Origin: Betaproteobacteria bacterium
GTDB lineage: Bacteria; Pseudomonadota; Gammaproteobacteria; Burkholderiales; SG8-39
Reading direction: 5' to 3'
Assembly (NCBI GenBank): GCA_947467405.1
Contig: CANIIN010000168.1
Coordinates: 1 to 6,357, forward strand
DNA: 6,357 nucleotides
The notes below the pieces were generated by a model. It was not told the origin of the DNA and made no database searches. It was given only the letters and a program-made list of their open reading frames with translations. This document shows positions 5,880 to 6,357 of the stretch, piece after piece. A program made the translations under genes and the position numbers. Every line of letters begins with the position of its first letter. Position 1 is the first letter of the stretch.

Positions 5880-5986
5880 CGATCGAATGAAGCCCCCTGA
5901 TTGCCCGCAGGCGATCGCTTTATCGGAGCGATGAGGCGATGTCTGGCTTCGATTCGGCGCCTCTGCAGCCCGGCGCATCGAGGCAG

Positions 5987-6015
5987 TTATTCCCGGCCCT
6001 CGATTCGGATATAAT
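5987..6015 (+). promoter_or_regulatory. Promoter of the tRNA-Thr gene
   Basis: TATAAT at 6010-6015 is a perfect -10. It is followed by GCACGCCC, a GC-rich discriminator of the kind seen at stringently controlled stable-RNA promoters. Seventeen bases upstream, TTATTC (5987-5992) is a poor -35. A start near 6022 would leave a leader of about 22 bases before the tRNA. Confidence 0.6.
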
Positions 6016-6043
6016 GCACGCCCTTGCCGTCAACGCCTCAAAT

Positions 6044-6119
<76 letters not shown>

Positions 6120-6167
6120 TTGAAATCAAGTCGTTGTCAATAATCAGAGGGCCCGATTCCTGCCATC

Positions 6168-6184
6168 GGTACCTGATTGGTACC
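6168..6184. repeat. Direct pair of GGTACC hexamers
   Basis: Two GGTACC hexamers, each self-palindromic, are separated by TGATT, giving an 11-base period of about one helical turn. A third copy is the centre of the palindrome at 6316-6327. It might be a protein-binding site or chance. Confidence 0.3.
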
Positions 6185-6315
6185 CAAGCGCAGCGGTGAA
6201 TGTTTGCAATGGCCTTCAAACTCTCTGGCCATAGAGCATTGGCGCACACTGGCCTGGCCACCACCCGATTCAATTCGGCGCAGCCCCCAGCCCCAAGAAA
6301 AATCCTGCCAGTCCG

Positions 6316-6327
6316 ACCGGTACCGGT
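6316..6327. repeat. Perfect 12-bp palindrome ACCGGTACCGGT
   Basis: The sequence is identical to its reverse complement and is itself two copies of ACCGGT. Flanking bases do not extend the symmetry. It could be an operator for a dimeric regulator of a gene beyond the window, but nothing nearby confirms this. Confidence 0.35.
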
Positions 6328-6357
6328 AGCCCGCCCCGAATAGATTGACCTCCTCCG

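Larger units (their letters stand above)
6120..6357. other. Gene-free tRNA downstream flank with short GGTACC repeats
   Basis: No convincing coding region is seen on either strand. A minus-strand frame (6082-6273) runs into the tRNA and resembles no family. GGTACC occurs at 6168-6173 and 6179-6184 (11-base period) and again inside the perfect 12-bp palindrome ACCGGTACCGGT (6316-6327). No clear intrinsic terminator follows the tRNA. The stretch could be ordinary spacer or the edge of an element inserted at the tRNA 3' end; no att duplication is visible in the window. Confidence 0.4.

Noticed and set aside
5914..5932. ATCGCT/AGCGAT six-pair hairpin with a preceding GCGATCGC palindrome in the divergent control region
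   Set aside because: The stem is short, with no T-run and no gene end nearby to terminate; a single GCGATCGC is not informative.
5949..6008. Direct repeat TCGATTCGG (5949-5957 and 6000-6008) upstream of the tRNA promoter
   Set aside because: Nine bases repeated once at 51-base distance, in a region with many CGATT-like words; no other support for a site.
6200..6343. A 47-codon plus-strand ORF after the tRNA
   Set aside because: No Shine-Dalgarno, proline-rich low-complexity C-terminus and no family resemblance; most likely chance.

Overview
The window is GC-rich chromosomal DNA from a Gram-negative bacterium. A tripartite exporter with a signal-peptide-bearing TolC-type outer membrane protein and the start of a type IV pilin-like gene both imply an outer membrane. 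The Fur-family protein, the TolC motif ALCQNPQTR and the base composition suggest a betaproteobacterium. A gammaproteobacterium such as a member of Xanthomonadales cannot be excluded from sequence alone.

Layout, left to right. The first 41 bases hold only the N-terminus of a minus-strand prepilin-like protein (GFTLVEVM) with a good ribosome binding site. A gap of roughly 350 bases follows, GC-rich, with a possible 44-residue small ORF and a hairpin. Next is a plus-strand Fur-superfamily regulator of the Irr-like type, which lacks the usual CxxC zinc motifs. A sigma70-like promoter overlaps its 5' end and would place the transcript start at or beside the ATG at 425. The regulator converges on a four-gene minus-strand operon that fills 929 to about 5.8 kb. 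In transcription order this is a TolC-family outer membrane channel, a MacA-like membrane fusion protein, a MacB-type ATPase and a MacB-type permease. ATPase and permease overlap by ATGA and are separate polypeptides, unlike the fused E. coli MacB. Together the four genes would form a complete envelope-spanning pump. ATP hydrolysis in the cytoplasm drives movements of the permease, which push substrate from the periplasm through MacA and the outer membrane duct. The substrate cannot be read from sequence.

Upstream of the operon lies a divergent control region. It carries a -10 (TACAAT) without a clear -35 and a tandem 9-bp repeat just downstream of it, both on the operon side. On the other side is a consensus TATAAT promoter for a tRNA-Thr(CGT) gene with encoded CCA. 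The final 238 bases, after the tRNA, contain no convincing gene but have several GGTACC-centred repeats and a perfect 12-bp palindrome.

I do not see a clearly new biological system here. The points most worth a second look are the possible leaderless regulator transcript, the CxxC-less Fur homologue, the tandem repeat at the exporter promoter, the small ORF ending in a hairpin, and the tRNA T-stem mismatch.
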